A stretch of 8,786 nucleotides of DNA from Rhodospira sp. (GCA_028277295.1 JANQGN010000212.1:1-8786); one strand, 5' to 3'. Shown: positions 1 to 7,276, numbered from the stretch's first letter. The notes: generated by a model not told the origin, from the letters alone. Numbers and translations are program-made.

Positions 1-6
1 GGGGCT

Positions 7-71
7 CGCTCGGGATGAGGTTATCTTAAATATAGTAACCTCATCCTGAGCGCCTGAAAGGTGCGAAGGAT
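7..71. repeat. Hairpin-forming intergenic repeat (REP-like)
   Basis: Two overlapping foldbacks are visible. Arms 7-23 and 36-52 are complementary over 17 positions with one G-T wobble (12 with 47), around an A+T-rich 12-nt loop. Alternatively, ATCCT at 43-47 pairs with AGGAT at 67-71, and inside it GCGCCT (50-55) pairs with AGGTGC (59-64, one wobble) around GAA. The second fold resembles the dispersed CCTCATCCTGAG...CGAAGGAT intergenic repeats I recall from many alphaproteobacterial genomes, so it is called a repeat. The strong first hairpin could also serve as a terminator for a gene left of the window, although no U-run follows it. Copy number cannot be judged from one copy. Confidence 0.55.
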
Positions 72-121
72 CTCCATCGAACGTGCGGAGCGTTGCTCGC
101 GTTACCCTGAGCCCGTTGCTG

Positions 122-136
122 TGGCACGCCGGTTGA
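122..136 (+). promoter_or_regulatory. Sigma-54-like element upstream of acxR (imperfect -12)
   Basis: The heptamer TGGCACG (122-128) matches the -24 box exactly. After the correct 4-nt spacer (CCGG) comes TTGA where the -12 consensus has TTGC. The usually conserved C of the -12 GC pair is therefore missing. If functional, transcription would begin near position 148, giving acxR a leader of about 100 nt and possible autoregulation. The defect at -12 makes a weak promoter or a non-productive sigma-54 holoenzyme site equally possible. No convincing sigma-70 promoter for acxR is seen in positions 1-251. Confidence 0.3.
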
Positions 137-151
137 GGGCGATGGACACAC

Positions 152-170
152 CCGGGACCAAACATCCCGG
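152..170. other. Small inverted repeat in the acxR leader
   Basis: CCGGGA (152-157) and TCCCGG (165-170) form a perfect 6-bp foldback around a 7-nt loop, about 80 nt before the acxR start. There is no U-tract. It could be an operator or a leader hairpin, but its role is unknown. Confidence 0.3.
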
Positions 171-251
171 TTCAGCAGGGATCAGCGCGCATCAATCAGA
201 CCAAAGGTCGCCCCAAAAAAAGAAGACGGCGATCACAGGGAGGGCACCGTC

Positions 252-2288
252 ATGGCACACACCGAGATGTGTCACCCCACGGCGTTGGGTGGCAGCAGTC
301 CGGTCGCGGCGGCTTGGGAAAAACTGATTTCGGGTAACGGCATGCCCGCCGATGCCGTCCGCCAGATGGTCGAGGAGTCCTGGCGCCGCTGCCTGTCGTC
401 GGGTGTTGATCCCGGTCAACACGCGGCACCCGTGACCATCACCGAAGATGCCTTGCTGGTCCTGAAGCACCACCACGACGACCTGATCCAGGCGGCGCGC
501 CCGGTCATGGCCCAGGGACGGGAGTTTCTCGCCGACTCCCGAACGGTGATGGTCCTGACCGACCCCGATGGAGTGATCCTGTGGGTCGAGGGCGATCCGG
601 CGGCCAGGGAGAGAAGCCAGGATATCCGGCTTGTGCCAGGCGCCACGTGGAGTGAGTCGGTCAGCGGAACCAACGCCATCGGCACGGCCCTGGCCGCCGG
701 CCAGCCGGTGCAGATCACGGCGGCCGAGCATTTCTGCGCGGGCGTCAAGCTCTGGACCTGCTCGGCGGCCGTGATTCGCGATCCCGATGACAACCGGATC
801 CTGGGCGTGCTGGACATCTCCGGCCTGAGCGCCAGCCACAACACCCATTGCCTGGCCCTGGCGGTGGCCGGCGCCAGCCGCATCGAAACCCGTCTGGCGG
901 CCCGGCACATGGAGCGCCGGGCACGTCTGCTCGACCTGACGCTGACGCGGAACCGCCAGTGGGCCAGCCAGGGCATGGTGATTTTCGATCATCGCGGGCG
1001 CATGGTCCGGGCCAACGAGAACGCCGAGGGCTATCTCAATGGCTTGGGTCTGAACGTGGGGACCTGCCAGGATCTGACCCTGCCCACGGGTGGCGACATG
1101 CCGGAAACCCTGGCTCTTCCAGCGTGGCTCAACAGCGACTGGCTTGAGCCTGTCATGGACCGGGAGGAACGCCTCGGGACCGTCCTGGCCATTCCGGTGA
1201 CACGCCCAGCGCGGGCCGGTCCCGTGTTCGCCGATCCACTCGCGGAGACCACCACCACCGATCCATTCTCCGCGATTATCGGGACGAGCGCCGCCCTGAC
1301 GGCGGTGAAGAAGAAAGCCCGACGGCTGGCGGGCCTGCCCGTTCCCGTCTTGCTGCTGGGTCCCACCGGCGCGGGAAAGGAGGTGTTCGCGCGCGCGCTG
1401 CACGCGGCGGGCCCGAACGCGGGAGGGCCCTTCGTGCCCATCAACTGCGGGGCCATGTCCCGGGACCTCCTGGCCAGCGAATTGTTCGGCTACGGGGATG
1501 GCGCCTTCACGGGCGCGCGTCGGGGTGGGATGGCCGGCAAGTTCGAGGCCGCCGACGGTGGCACCCTGTTCCTCGACGAGATTGGGGAAATGCCCCTGGA
1601 TCTGCAGGCCCATTTCCTGCGCGTCCTGGAGGAAGGGGCCGTCTACCGCCTTGGCGAGCACAAACCCCGCACGGTCAGGGTCCGGGTGGTGGCGGCCGCC
1701 AATCGGGACGTGCGCGCCGAGGTCGCCGCTGGCGCCTTTCGCATGGATTTGTTCTACCGCTTGGCGGTGACGGTGCTGCAACTGCCACCGCTGTCCGATC
1801 GTCTGGACGATATCCCGTCCCTGGTGCGGCACTTCGTCGACCAGACCCAGCGTGCCTATGGTCTCGGGCCGAAACGGCCATCGGCCGATCTGATCACCGC
1901 CCTGCGGGCCTACACCTGGCCAGGAAACGTCCGCGAACTGCGCAATGTGATCGAGGGCCTGGTGTTGTTGGCCGAGGGAGACGTGTTGACCCGCGACGAC
2001 CTGCCGCCGGAGGTTGCTCGGCCCGTGCCGCGACCGTCATCGATCATGGCGCCGCCATCGGAAACGGACCACCCCAGGGGATCCCAGGACCGTCCACCAG
2101 GTGCGCGCGCGGTGGTGTCCCTGGCCGACTGCGAACGGGAAACGGTGGTTGACGCCATCGCCCAGGAAGGCGGCAACCTCACGCGCGCCGCGAGCCGGCT
2201 GCGGATCGCCAAGAGCACGCTCTACGAGAAAATGAAACGCCATGGCATCGACCGTGTCTCGGCTATTCAGATGCGTCGTGGGACGTAG
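252..2288 (+). CDS. acxR: Sigma-54-dependent acetone carboxylase activator AcxR (AcoR type)
   Basis: This is a 678-residue enhancer-binding protein of the AcoR/AcxR family, which activates RNA polymerase-sigma-54 at catabolic promoters. The N-terminus holds the family signature ESWRRCLSSGVDP (42-54). A GAF-type sensor spans about 80-210, with the conserved SVSGTNAIGTAL stretch near 136-147 and EHF...WTC cysteines C162 and C170. A PAS-like linker lies at about 225-315. The AAA+ domain (about 338-570) is intact: Walker A GPTGAGKE 370-377, the sigma-54-contacting GAFTGA loop 417-422, Walker B TLFLDE 438-443, arginine-finger region R497/R503, and sensor II WPGNVREL 556-563. A Fis-type helix-turn-helix occupies about 640-672. 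Start choice: GGGAGG at 238-243 lies 8 nt before ATG 252. It sits directly upstream of acxABC, whose promoter is of sigma-54 type, so acxA is its likely target and acetone or 2-propanol its likely signal (inference). It could instead respond to another ketone or alcohol, as AcoR-family sensors vary. Confidence 0.9.
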   Translation: MAHTEMCHPTALGGSSPVAAAWEKLISGNGMPADAVRQMVEESWRRCLSSGVDPGQHAAPVTITEDALLVLKHHHDDLIQAARPVMAQGREFLADSRTVMVLTDPDGVILWVEGDPAARERSQDIRLVPGATWSESVSGTNAIGTALAAGQPVQITAAEHFCAGVKLWTCSAAVIRDPDDNRILGVLDISGLSASHNTHCLALAVAGASRIETRLAARHMERRARLLDLTLTRNRQWASQGMVIFDHRGRMVRANENAEGYLNGLGLNVGTCQDLTLPTGGDMPETLALPAWLNSDWLEPVMDREERLGTVLAIPVTRPARAGPVFADPLAETTTTDPFSAIIGTSAALTAVKKKARRLAGLPVPVLLLGPTGAGKEVFARALHAAGPNAGGPFVPINCGAMSRDLLASELFGYGDGAFTGARRGGMAGKFEAADGGTLFLDEIGEMPLDLQAHFLRVLEEGAVYRLGEHKPRTVRVRVVAAANRDVRAEVAAGAFRMDLFYRLAVTVLQLPPLSDRLDDIPSLVRHFVDQTQRAYGLGPKRPSADLITALRAYTWPGNVRELRNVIEGLVLLAEGDVLTRDDLPPEVARPVPRPSSIMAPPSETDHPRGSQDRPPGARAVVSLADCERETVVDAIAQEGGNLTRAASRLRIAKSTLYEKMKRHGIDRVSAIQMRRGT

Positions 2289-2309
2289 GCGGTCGCCGGG
2301 CTCTGGCGG

Positions 2310-2348
2310 GAAACAACGGTCGCGCGGGACACCGGCGGCCGTTGTTTC
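2310..2348 (+). terminator. Intrinsic-type terminator after acxR
   Basis: Arms 2310-2323 and 2335-2348 pair over 14 bp with one G-T wobble around an 11-nt loop. The 3' arm ends in GTTGTTTC followed by TTA. GGCGG at 2305-2309 can extend the stem with CCGCC at 2353-2357 across a 4-nt bulge. It begins 22 nt after the acxR stop and separates acxR transcription from the acxA promoter. The U-tract is short, so efficiency is uncertain. Confidence 0.65.
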
Positions 2349-2410
2349 TTATCCGCCGTCGTGACGGGTGGAGCGTCGATACTCCACGCGATGGGCGATG
2401 GCCCCGCGAT

Positions 2411-2460
2411 CGGACGAAGCGTCCGGAGCGCGGACGCGAACGGCGAAGGGTGCGGACGCG
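2411..2460. promoter_or_regulatory. Candidate AcxR upstream activating sites (phased CGGACG boxes)
   Basis: CGGACG occurs at 2411-2416, 2431-2436 and 2453-2458, spaced 20 and 22 bp, about two helical turns apart. The second and third copies share the longer GCGGACGCG (2430-2438, 2452-2460). The first copy is also half of a perfect inverted repeat with CGTCCG at 2420-2425. The boxes lie roughly 90-140 bp upstream of the predicted transcription start, the usual distance for enhancer-binding-protein sites. Assignment to AcxR is an inference from position and phasing. The motif is GC-rich in a GC-rich genome, so chance is not excluded. Confidence 0.45.
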
Positions 2461-2480
2461 TCGCCCCTCCCTGGGTTTCT

Positions 2481-2493
2481 ATTCAACATATTG
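2481..2493 (+). promoter_or_regulatory. IHF-like site
   Basis: ATTCAACATATTG matches the IHF consensus WATCAANNNNTTR at all defined positions but one. It sits in the only A+T-rich segment of the region (about 2478-2520), between the candidate enhancer boxes and the -24 element. That is where IHF commonly bends DNA to bring an activator to sigma-54 polymerase. Confidence 0.5.
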
Positions 2494-2525
2494 GTTCCCA
2501 AAGGAAAGACGTTTTCTGTCGGGTA

Positions 2526-2540
2526 TGGCACGGGGCTTGC
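2526..2540 (+). promoter_or_regulatory. Sigma-54 (-24/-12) promoter of acxABC
   Basis: TGGCACG (2526-2532), a 4-nt spacer (2533-2536) and TTGC (2537-2540) match the sigma-54 core consensus TGGCACGNNNNTTGC at every defined position. The invariant GG (2527-2528) and GC (2539-2540) are separated by exactly 10 bp. Transcription should start near 2551-2552, leaving a leader of about 75 nt before acxA. The adjacent gene encodes a sigma-54 activator, which supports the call independently. Confidence 0.9.
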
Positions 2541-2617
2541 CATTCCTCCCGGTGGCGCTCGCCCAGGCCGCGTAACGCGACGGCCCAGGCACGGGTGCCG
2601 CCAATCAAGAGTCTCAT

Positions 2618-2623
2618 GGGAGG
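2618..2623 (+). promoter_or_regulatory. Ribosome binding site fixing the acxA GTG start
   Basis: GGGAGG lies 5 nt before GTG 2629, in frame with acxA. The first in-frame ATG downstream (2659) falls at the start of the conserved GIDAGGT motif and would remove the N-terminal strand. The upstream in-frame ATG at 2368 lies before the promoter. GTG 2629 is therefore preferred. Confidence 0.75.
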
Positions 2624-2628
2624 ACACA

Positions 2629-4782
2629 GTGGGACACCAAGCCAACCCCGTCCAGGTCATGGGCATCGATGCCGGCGGCACGATGACCGACACCTTTTTT
2701 GTCCAGGCAGACGGCGAGTTCGTTGTCGGCAAGGCGCAGAGCAATCCCGACGATGAATCCCTGGCCATCACCCAATCCTCGAAAGACGCCCTGTCCCAAT
2801 GGAGCCGATCCATCGAGGACGTCTATCCCGAGATGGTCACCTATGTGTACTCGGGCACGGCGATGCTCAACCGCGTGGTCCAGCGTAAGGGCCTGACCGT
2901 CGGTCTGATCGTCAACCGCGGCGTGGAGGACTTCCACCGCATGGGGCGGGCGATCCAGTCCTACCTGGGTTACGCCTTCGAGGACCGCATTCACCTCAAC
3001 ACCCATCGCTATGATCCGCCCCTGGTGCCCATCGAGCGCACCCGGGGGGTGACCGAGCGCACCGATTCCCAGGGCGAGGTGGCCATTCCCCTGCGCGAGG
3101 ACGAGGCGCGCCAGGCGGCGGCCGAACTGATCGACATGGGGGTGGATGCCCTCGTCATCAGTCTGCTTCACTCGCACAAGAACGGCGGCAGCGAGCGCCG
3201 GGTGCGCGACATCTGCCGGGCCGTGGCCGCCGAAAGGGGCAGGCCAGACCTGCCGGTGTTCGCCTCGGTGGACTACTACCCGGTGCGCAAGGAAAGCCAC
3301 CGCACCAACTCCACCATCCTGGAGGCTTACGCCGCCGAGCCCTCGCGCAAGACGCTGACCCAGATCAGCGAGCGGATGAAGACTCACGGTGCCCGTCATG
3401 ACCTGCGGGTCATGGCCACCCACGGCGGCACCATCAGCTGGAAGGCCAAGGAACTGGCCCGCACCATGGTCTCCGGTCCGGTGGGCGGGGTCATCGGCGC
3501 CAAGTTCCTGGGCGAGCGGCTGGGCTATGACAACATCGCCTGCTCGGACATCGGTGGCACCAGCTTCGACATGGCGTTGATCACCCGGGGCAGCTTCGCC
3601 ATCGCCGCCGACCCCGACATGGCGCGCCTGGCCCTGTCTCTACCGCTGGTGGCCATGGATTCCGTGGGCGCCGGGGCGGGCAGCTTCGTGCGCCTGGATC
3701 CCCATACCAACGCCATCAAGCTGGGACCGGACAGCGCCGGCTACCGGGTGGGCATCTGCTGGCCCGAGAGCGGGCTCGACACCGTGACGGTCACCGATTG
3801 CCATGTGGTGCTTGGCTACCTGAACCCCCACAACTTCCTGGGCGGCCACATCACGCTCGACGTGGAGCGCGCCCACGCCGCCATCAAGACCCAGGTCGCC
3901 GACCCGCTGGGGCTGTCCGTGGAAGAGGCCGCCGCCGGGGTGATCGAACTGCTCGACCTGAGCCTGCGCGATCACCTGCGGGCGACCATCAGCGCCAAGG
4001 GCTACAGCCCCACGGACTTCGTCTGCTTCTCGTACGGTGGCGCCGGCCCGGTGCACACCTATGGCTACACGCAGGGGCTGGGCTTCAAGGACATCATCAT
4101 CCCGGCCTGGGCCGCCGGGTTCTCGGCCTTCGGCTGTGCCACCGCCGATTTCGAGTATCGCTACGACAAATCCGTGGACGTGGCCGTCCCCAACGGCGCG
4201 CCCGACGTGGTCAAGACGCTGGCCGTCAAGGCCCTGCAAAACGCCTGGAGCGAACTGGCCGCCAAGGTGATCGAGGAGTTTGCCATCAACGGCTTCGACG
4301 CCGCCGAGGTCACGCTGCGTCCGGGCTATCGCATGCAGTACATGGGGCAGCTCAATGATCTGGAGATCGACTCCCCCGTCAGCGCGGCCGCGACGGCCGA
4401 GGACTGGGACAAGCTGATCGCGGCCTTCGATGAGACCTACGCCCGGGTCTACGCCAGCGCCGCGCGCTCGCCGGAGCTGGGCTTCAGCGTGACCGGGGCC
4501 ATCATGCGCGGCATGGTGGCCACCCAGAAGCCGCACCTGCCCAAGGAGCCGCTGGCCGGCGAGGATCCCCCCGAGGAGGCGCGCATCGGCCGCCGGCCGT
4601 TCTTCCGCAACAACCACTGGGTCCACGCCACCCTGTGGGAAATGGAGGCCCTCAAGGCCGGCAACCGTATCACGGGCCCGGCCATCATCGAATCCCCGGC
4701 GACCACCTTCGTCGTACCCGATGGCTTCGCGGCCTGGCTCGACGAACACCGCCTGTTCCATCTCAAGACCATCACCGGCTGA
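2629..4782 (+). CDS. acxA: Acetone carboxylase beta subunit (HyuA/oxoprolinase-like)
   Basis: This is the beta subunit of acetone carboxylase, the enzyme that makes acetoacetate from acetone and bicarbonate with ATP hydrolysed to AMP and two phosphates. From the GTG start the protein has 717 residues, which as I recall is the length of Xanthobacter AcxA. It is a hydantoinase A/oxoprolinase-family protein with an ASKHA-like nucleotide fold: N-terminal phosphate loop GIDAGGTMTD (12-21), SGPVGG (282-287), second glycine loop SDIGGTSFD (306-314) and FSYGGAGPVH (467-476), all intact. The subunit is cytoplasmic, with no signal peptide or membrane segment visible. It is first in the operon behind the sigma-54 promoter, and its stop codon overlaps the acxB ribosome site. 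Related hydantoinases and acetophenone carboxylase subunits share this fold. The specific acetone call rests on the length, the acxR neighbour and the acxC gene downstream. Confidence 0.9.
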   Translation: MGHQANPVQVMGIDAGGTMTDTFFVQADGEFVVGKAQSNPDDESLAITQSSKDALSQWSRSIEDVYPEMVTYVYSGTAMLNRVVQRKGLTVGLIVNRGVEDFHRMGRAIQSYLGYAFEDRIHLNTHRYDPPLVPIERTRGVTERTDSQGEVAIPLREDEARQAAAELIDMGVDALVISLLHSHKNGGSERRVRDICRAVAAERGRPDLPVFASVDYYPVRKESHRTNSTILEAYAAEPSRKTLTQISERMKTHGARHDLRVMATHGGTISWKAKELARTMVSGPVGGVIGAKFLGERLGYDNIACSDIGGTSFDMALITRGSFAIAADPDMARLALSLPLVAMDSVGAGAGSFVRLDPHTNAIKLGPDSAGYRVGICWPESGLDTVTVTDCHVVLGYLNPHNFLGGHITLDVERAHAAIKTQVADPLGLSVEEAAAGVIELLDLSLRDHLRATISAKGYSPTDFVCFSYGGAGPVHTYGYTQGLGFKDIIIPAWAAGFSAFGCATADFEYRYDKSVDVAVPNGAPDVVKTLAVKALQNAWSELAAKVIEEFAINGFDAAEVTLRPGYRMQYMGQLNDLEIDSPVSAAATAEDWDKLIAAFDETYARVYASAARSPELGFSVTGAIMRGMVATQKPHLPKEPLAGEDPPEEARIGRRPFFRNNHWVHATLWEMEALKAGNRITGPAIIESPATTFVVPDGFAAWLDEHRLFHLKTITG

Positions 4783-4796
4783 GGGAGCGCCTGACC

Positions 4797-7115
4797 ATGA
4801 CCATCATGTCCAAGACGGACCGCCGGGGCCTCGCCGGGGGCGGCAAGACCCTGAAGCAGAAGCGCGACACCGTGCTCGCCCGCACCGCCAAGACCGGCTA
4901 CTACAACGGCCTGAAGGCCCTGGCCTTCAAGGAAAACGATCCCATCGCCTACGAGAAGATGTTCTCCAAGCTGCGGGGCGGCCTGGTGCATGCCCGCGAG
5001 ACGGCCAAGAAGATCGCCGCCTCGCCCATCGTCGAGCAGGAAGGGGAGCTGTGCTTCACCCTGTACAATGCCGCCGGGGACTGCGTGCTCACCTCGACGG
5101 GCATCATCATCCACGTCGGCACCATGGGCGCCGCCATCAAATACATGATCGAGAACGACTGGGAGACCAATCCCGGCATCAATCCCGGGGACATGTTCAC
5201 CAACAATGACTGCTCGATCGGCAACGTCCATCCCTGTGACATCGCCACCATCGTCCCCATCTTCGCCGATGACAAACTGGTCGGCTGGGTCGGCGGCGTC
5301 ACCCACGTGATCGACACCGGCTCGGTGGGTCCCGGCTCCATGTCCACGGGCCAGATCCAGCGCTTCGGCGACGGCGTGCAGATCACCTGCCGCAAGACCG
5401 GCGCCAACGACCAGCCGTTCCGCGACTGGCTGCATGAAAGCCAGCGCGCCGTGCGCACCACCAAGTACTGGATCCTGGACGAGCGCACCCGTATCGCCGG
5501 CTGTCACATGGTCCGCGACCTGGTCGAGGAGGTGATCCGCGAGGACGGCCTGGAGAGCTGGGAGACGTTCGCCTACGAGATTGTCGAAGAGGGCCGCCGG
5601 GGCCTGATCAGCCGCGTCAAGGCCATGACCGTGCCGGGCATCTACCGCCGCGTGGCCTTCGTTGATGTCCCCTACGCCCACGAGGACGTGGGCTGTCCCT
5701 CGGCCTTCGCCAAGGTCGACACCATCATGCATTCGCCGGTGGAGATCGAGATCAAGCCGGACGCCACCTGGCGGCTGGACTTCGAGGGCGCGAGCCGCTG
5801 GGGCTGGCACACCTACAACGCCAACCAGGTGGCCTTCACCTCGGGCATCTGGGTGATGATGACCCAGACCCTGGTGCCCACCGAGCGCATCAACGACGGC
5901 GCCTATTACGGCACCCAGTTCCGCCTGCCCAAGGGCACCTGGATGAACCCGGACGACCGGCGCACGGGCCACGCCTACGCCTGGCACTTCCTGGTGTCCG
6001 GCTGGAGTGCCCTGTGGCGCGGGCTCAGCTCCGCCTACTTCGCGCGCGGCTACCTGGAGGAGGTCAACGCCGGTAACGCCAACACGTCGAACTGGCTCCA
6101 GGGTGGCGGCATCAACCAGGACCTGGAGATCCATGCGGTCAACAGCTTCGAGGCCGCCGCCTGCGGCACCGGCGCTTGCGCGGTCAAGGACGGGCTCGAC
6201 AACGCCGCCGCCATCTGGAACCCCGAGGGGGACATGGGCGACATGGAGATCTGGGAGCTGGCCGAGCCCCTGCTCTACCTGGGCCGTAATGTCAAAACCA
6301 ATTCGGGCGGCTACGGCACGTACCGGGGCGGCTGCGGCTTCGAGAGCCTGCGCATGGTCTGGAAGGCCGAGGACTGGACCATGTACTTCATGGGCAACGG
6401 CTACATGAACTCCGACTGGGGGTTGATGGGCGGTTATCCCTCGGCCACCGGCTACCGGTTCGAGGCCCACAAGACCGACCTCAAGGCCCGCATCGCCGAG
6501 GGCCTGTCCCTGCCCCTGGGCGCCGACCGCAACCCCGATGATCGGGACTACGAACGGCACCTGGGCGATGGCGCCGTGGTCAAGCGCGATCACCAGGCCA
6601 TGACCACCGAGGACATCTTCGCCAACCACGACCTGTACCTGAACTACCTGCGCGGCGGGCCGGGCTTCGGCGATCCCCTGGACCGCGAGCCGGCGGCGGT
6701 CGAGGCGGACCTGAACACCCGCGCGGTGCTGCCGGACTACGCCGAAAAGGTCTACGGCGCGGTGCTCAGCCAGGACAAGGACGGCCGCTACGCGGTTGAC
6801 GCCAAGGCGACGGCCCGGCGGCGCGCCACGATGCGCAAGGCCCGCATCGCCCGCGCCCAGCCGACCCGGACGTGGATGAGGGAGGAGCGCGCGCGCATCC
6901 TCGCCAAGGACGCCTCAACCCCGGTGAAGCACATGTTCGCCACCAGCTTCGGCCTCAGCAAAACGTTCCTGAACAGCTTCCGGGCCTTCTGGGACCTTCC
7001 CGAGGACTGGACCGTGACCGAGGAAGAGCTGGGCGTGCCGGCCTTCGGTGCCAAGCATCGCAACGATCTGTCGGCGTTGCCCGACGTGCGCACCGTCGTG
7101 CTGGTCGAGGAATAG
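4797..7115 (+). CDS. acxB: Acetone carboxylase alpha subunit (HyuB-like, Mn site)
   Basis: The alpha subunit (772 residues, a few shorter than the Xanthobacter protein as I recall it) is a hydantoinase B/oxoprolinase-family protein that carries the metal-centred carboxylation site. H145 and D148 in the stretch NVHPCD, with H170 in GGVTH, have the same 3- and 25-residue spacing as the Mn ligands I recall for the Xanthobacter enzyme (His150, Asp153, His175). This suggests an intact site. Other family-typical segments are NDCSIGNVH (137-145) and the glycine-rich GGYGTYRGG (504-512). ATG 4797 follows GAGGGAG (4781-4787), which overlaps the acxA stop codon. ATG 4806 is a minor alternative. The 14-nt gap to acxA implies co-transcription and translational coupling. 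An antisense open frame of 726 codons overlaps it and is regarded as a composition artefact. Confidence 0.92.
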   Translation: MTIMSKTDRRGLAGGGKTLKQKRDTVLARTAKTGYYNGLKALAFKENDPIAYEKMFSKLRGGLVHARETAKKIAASPIVEQEGELCFTLYNAAGDCVLTSTGIIIHVGTMGAAIKYMIENDWETNPGINPGDMFTNNDCSIGNVHPCDIATIVPIFADDKLVGWVGGVTHVIDTGSVGPGSMSTGQIQRFGDGVQITCRKTGANDQPFRDWLHESQRAVRTTKYWILDERTRIAGCHMVRDLVEEVIREDGLESWETFAYEIVEEGRRGLISRVKAMTVPGIYRRVAFVDVPYAHEDVGCPSAFAKVDTIMHSPVEIEIKPDATWRLDFEGASRWGWHTYNANQVAFTSGIWVMMTQTLVPTERINDGAYYGTQFRLPKGTWMNPDDRRTGHAYAWHFLVSGWSALWRGLSSAYFARGYLEEVNAGNANTSNWLQGGGINQDLEIHAVNSFEAAACGTGACAVKDGLDNAAAIWNPEGDMGDMEIWELAEPLLYLGRNVKTNSGGYGTYRGGCGFESLRMVWKAEDWTMYFMGNGYMNSDWGLMGGYPSATGYRFEAHKTDLKARIAEGLSLPLGADRNPDDRDYERHLGDGAVVKRDHQAMTTEDIFANHDLYLNYLRGGPGFGDPLDREPAAVEADLNTRAVLPDYAEKVYGAVLSQDKDGRYAVDAKATARRRATMRKARIARAQPTRTWMREERARILAKDASTPVKHMFATSFGLSKTFLNSFRAFWDLPEDWTVTEEELGVPAFGAKHRNDLSALPDVRTVVLVEE

Positions 7116-7276
7116 ACGGCCCTGGCGCGGGACCATCGATGTCAGCATAAGCTTGAGAGCCCGTCCGGAAAGTCGCGGGAACCGCAATGTGTTGTGTGCC
7201 TGTGCCCGAATCGCACGCCGTATGTAGTGTTTTGCAAGGCTTTCCGGACAGACACTGAGACAAAGGACCCAAACCC
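7116..7276. other. acxB-acxC spacer with long-range inverted repeat
   Basis: This 161-nt non-coding spacer separates two genes that are expected to be closely linked. GTCCGGAAAG (7163-7172) is perfectly complementary to CTTTCCGGAC (7240-7249), extendable by two pairs including a wobble, enclosing about 63-67 nt. The 3' arm ends 13 nt before the acxC ribosome site AAGGA (7263-7267). No convincing sigma-54 or sigma-70 promoter is seen. It may be an mRNA structure that sets the gamma-subunit ratio, an RNase site, or the remains of a small inserted element. Confidence 0.5.

Larger units (their letters stand above)
2289..2628. other. Gene-free control region between acxR and acxA
   Basis: This 340-nt stretch holds no supportable gene. 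Read left to right it contains the acxR terminator (2310-2348), a 6-bp inverted repeat (GTGGAG 2368-2373, CTCCAC 2382-2387), three phased CGGACG boxes (2411-2458), an A+T-rich IHF-like segment (2478-2520), the -24/-12 promoter (2526-2540), and a leader of about 75 nt ending in the acxA ribosome site. The acxA reading frame stays open back to 2368. Translation from there would run through the enhancer and promoter elements, so the upstream part is taken as non-coding. Confidence 0.75.

Noticed and set aside
26..36. A -10-like TATAGT in the A+T-rich loop near the left edge
   Set aside because: There is no -35-like hexamer at 16-18 bp upstream, and the A+T bases are simply the loop of the long hairpin.
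61..327. An 88-codon open frame over the acxR leader
   Set aside because: It overlaps the repeat hairpin and the acxR start, has no ribosome site, and its Arg/Ser-rich translation resembles no protein.
192..1832. A 546-codon open frame on the - strand opposite acxR
   Set aside because: It shows the same composition effect. The + strand encodes an intact AAA+ activator with all motifs, and the antisense product shows no family features.
2368..2628. N-terminal extension of acxA back to ATG 2368
   Set aside because: It would translate through the candidate enhancer boxes and the sigma-54 promoter. GTG 2629 has a good ribosome site and gives the expected family length.
3640..4761. A 373-codon open frame on the - strand within acxA
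   Set aside because: It is a shadow of the conserved acxA frame with compositionally biased translation and no own promoter or ribosome site.
4449..6629. A 726-codon open frame on the - strand opposite acxA/acxB
   Set aside because: It mirrors two well-supported conserved genes in a GC-rich sequence, where antisense frames rarely meet stops. Its protein is a low-complexity run of Gly/Ala/Val/His/Asp with no recognisable domain.
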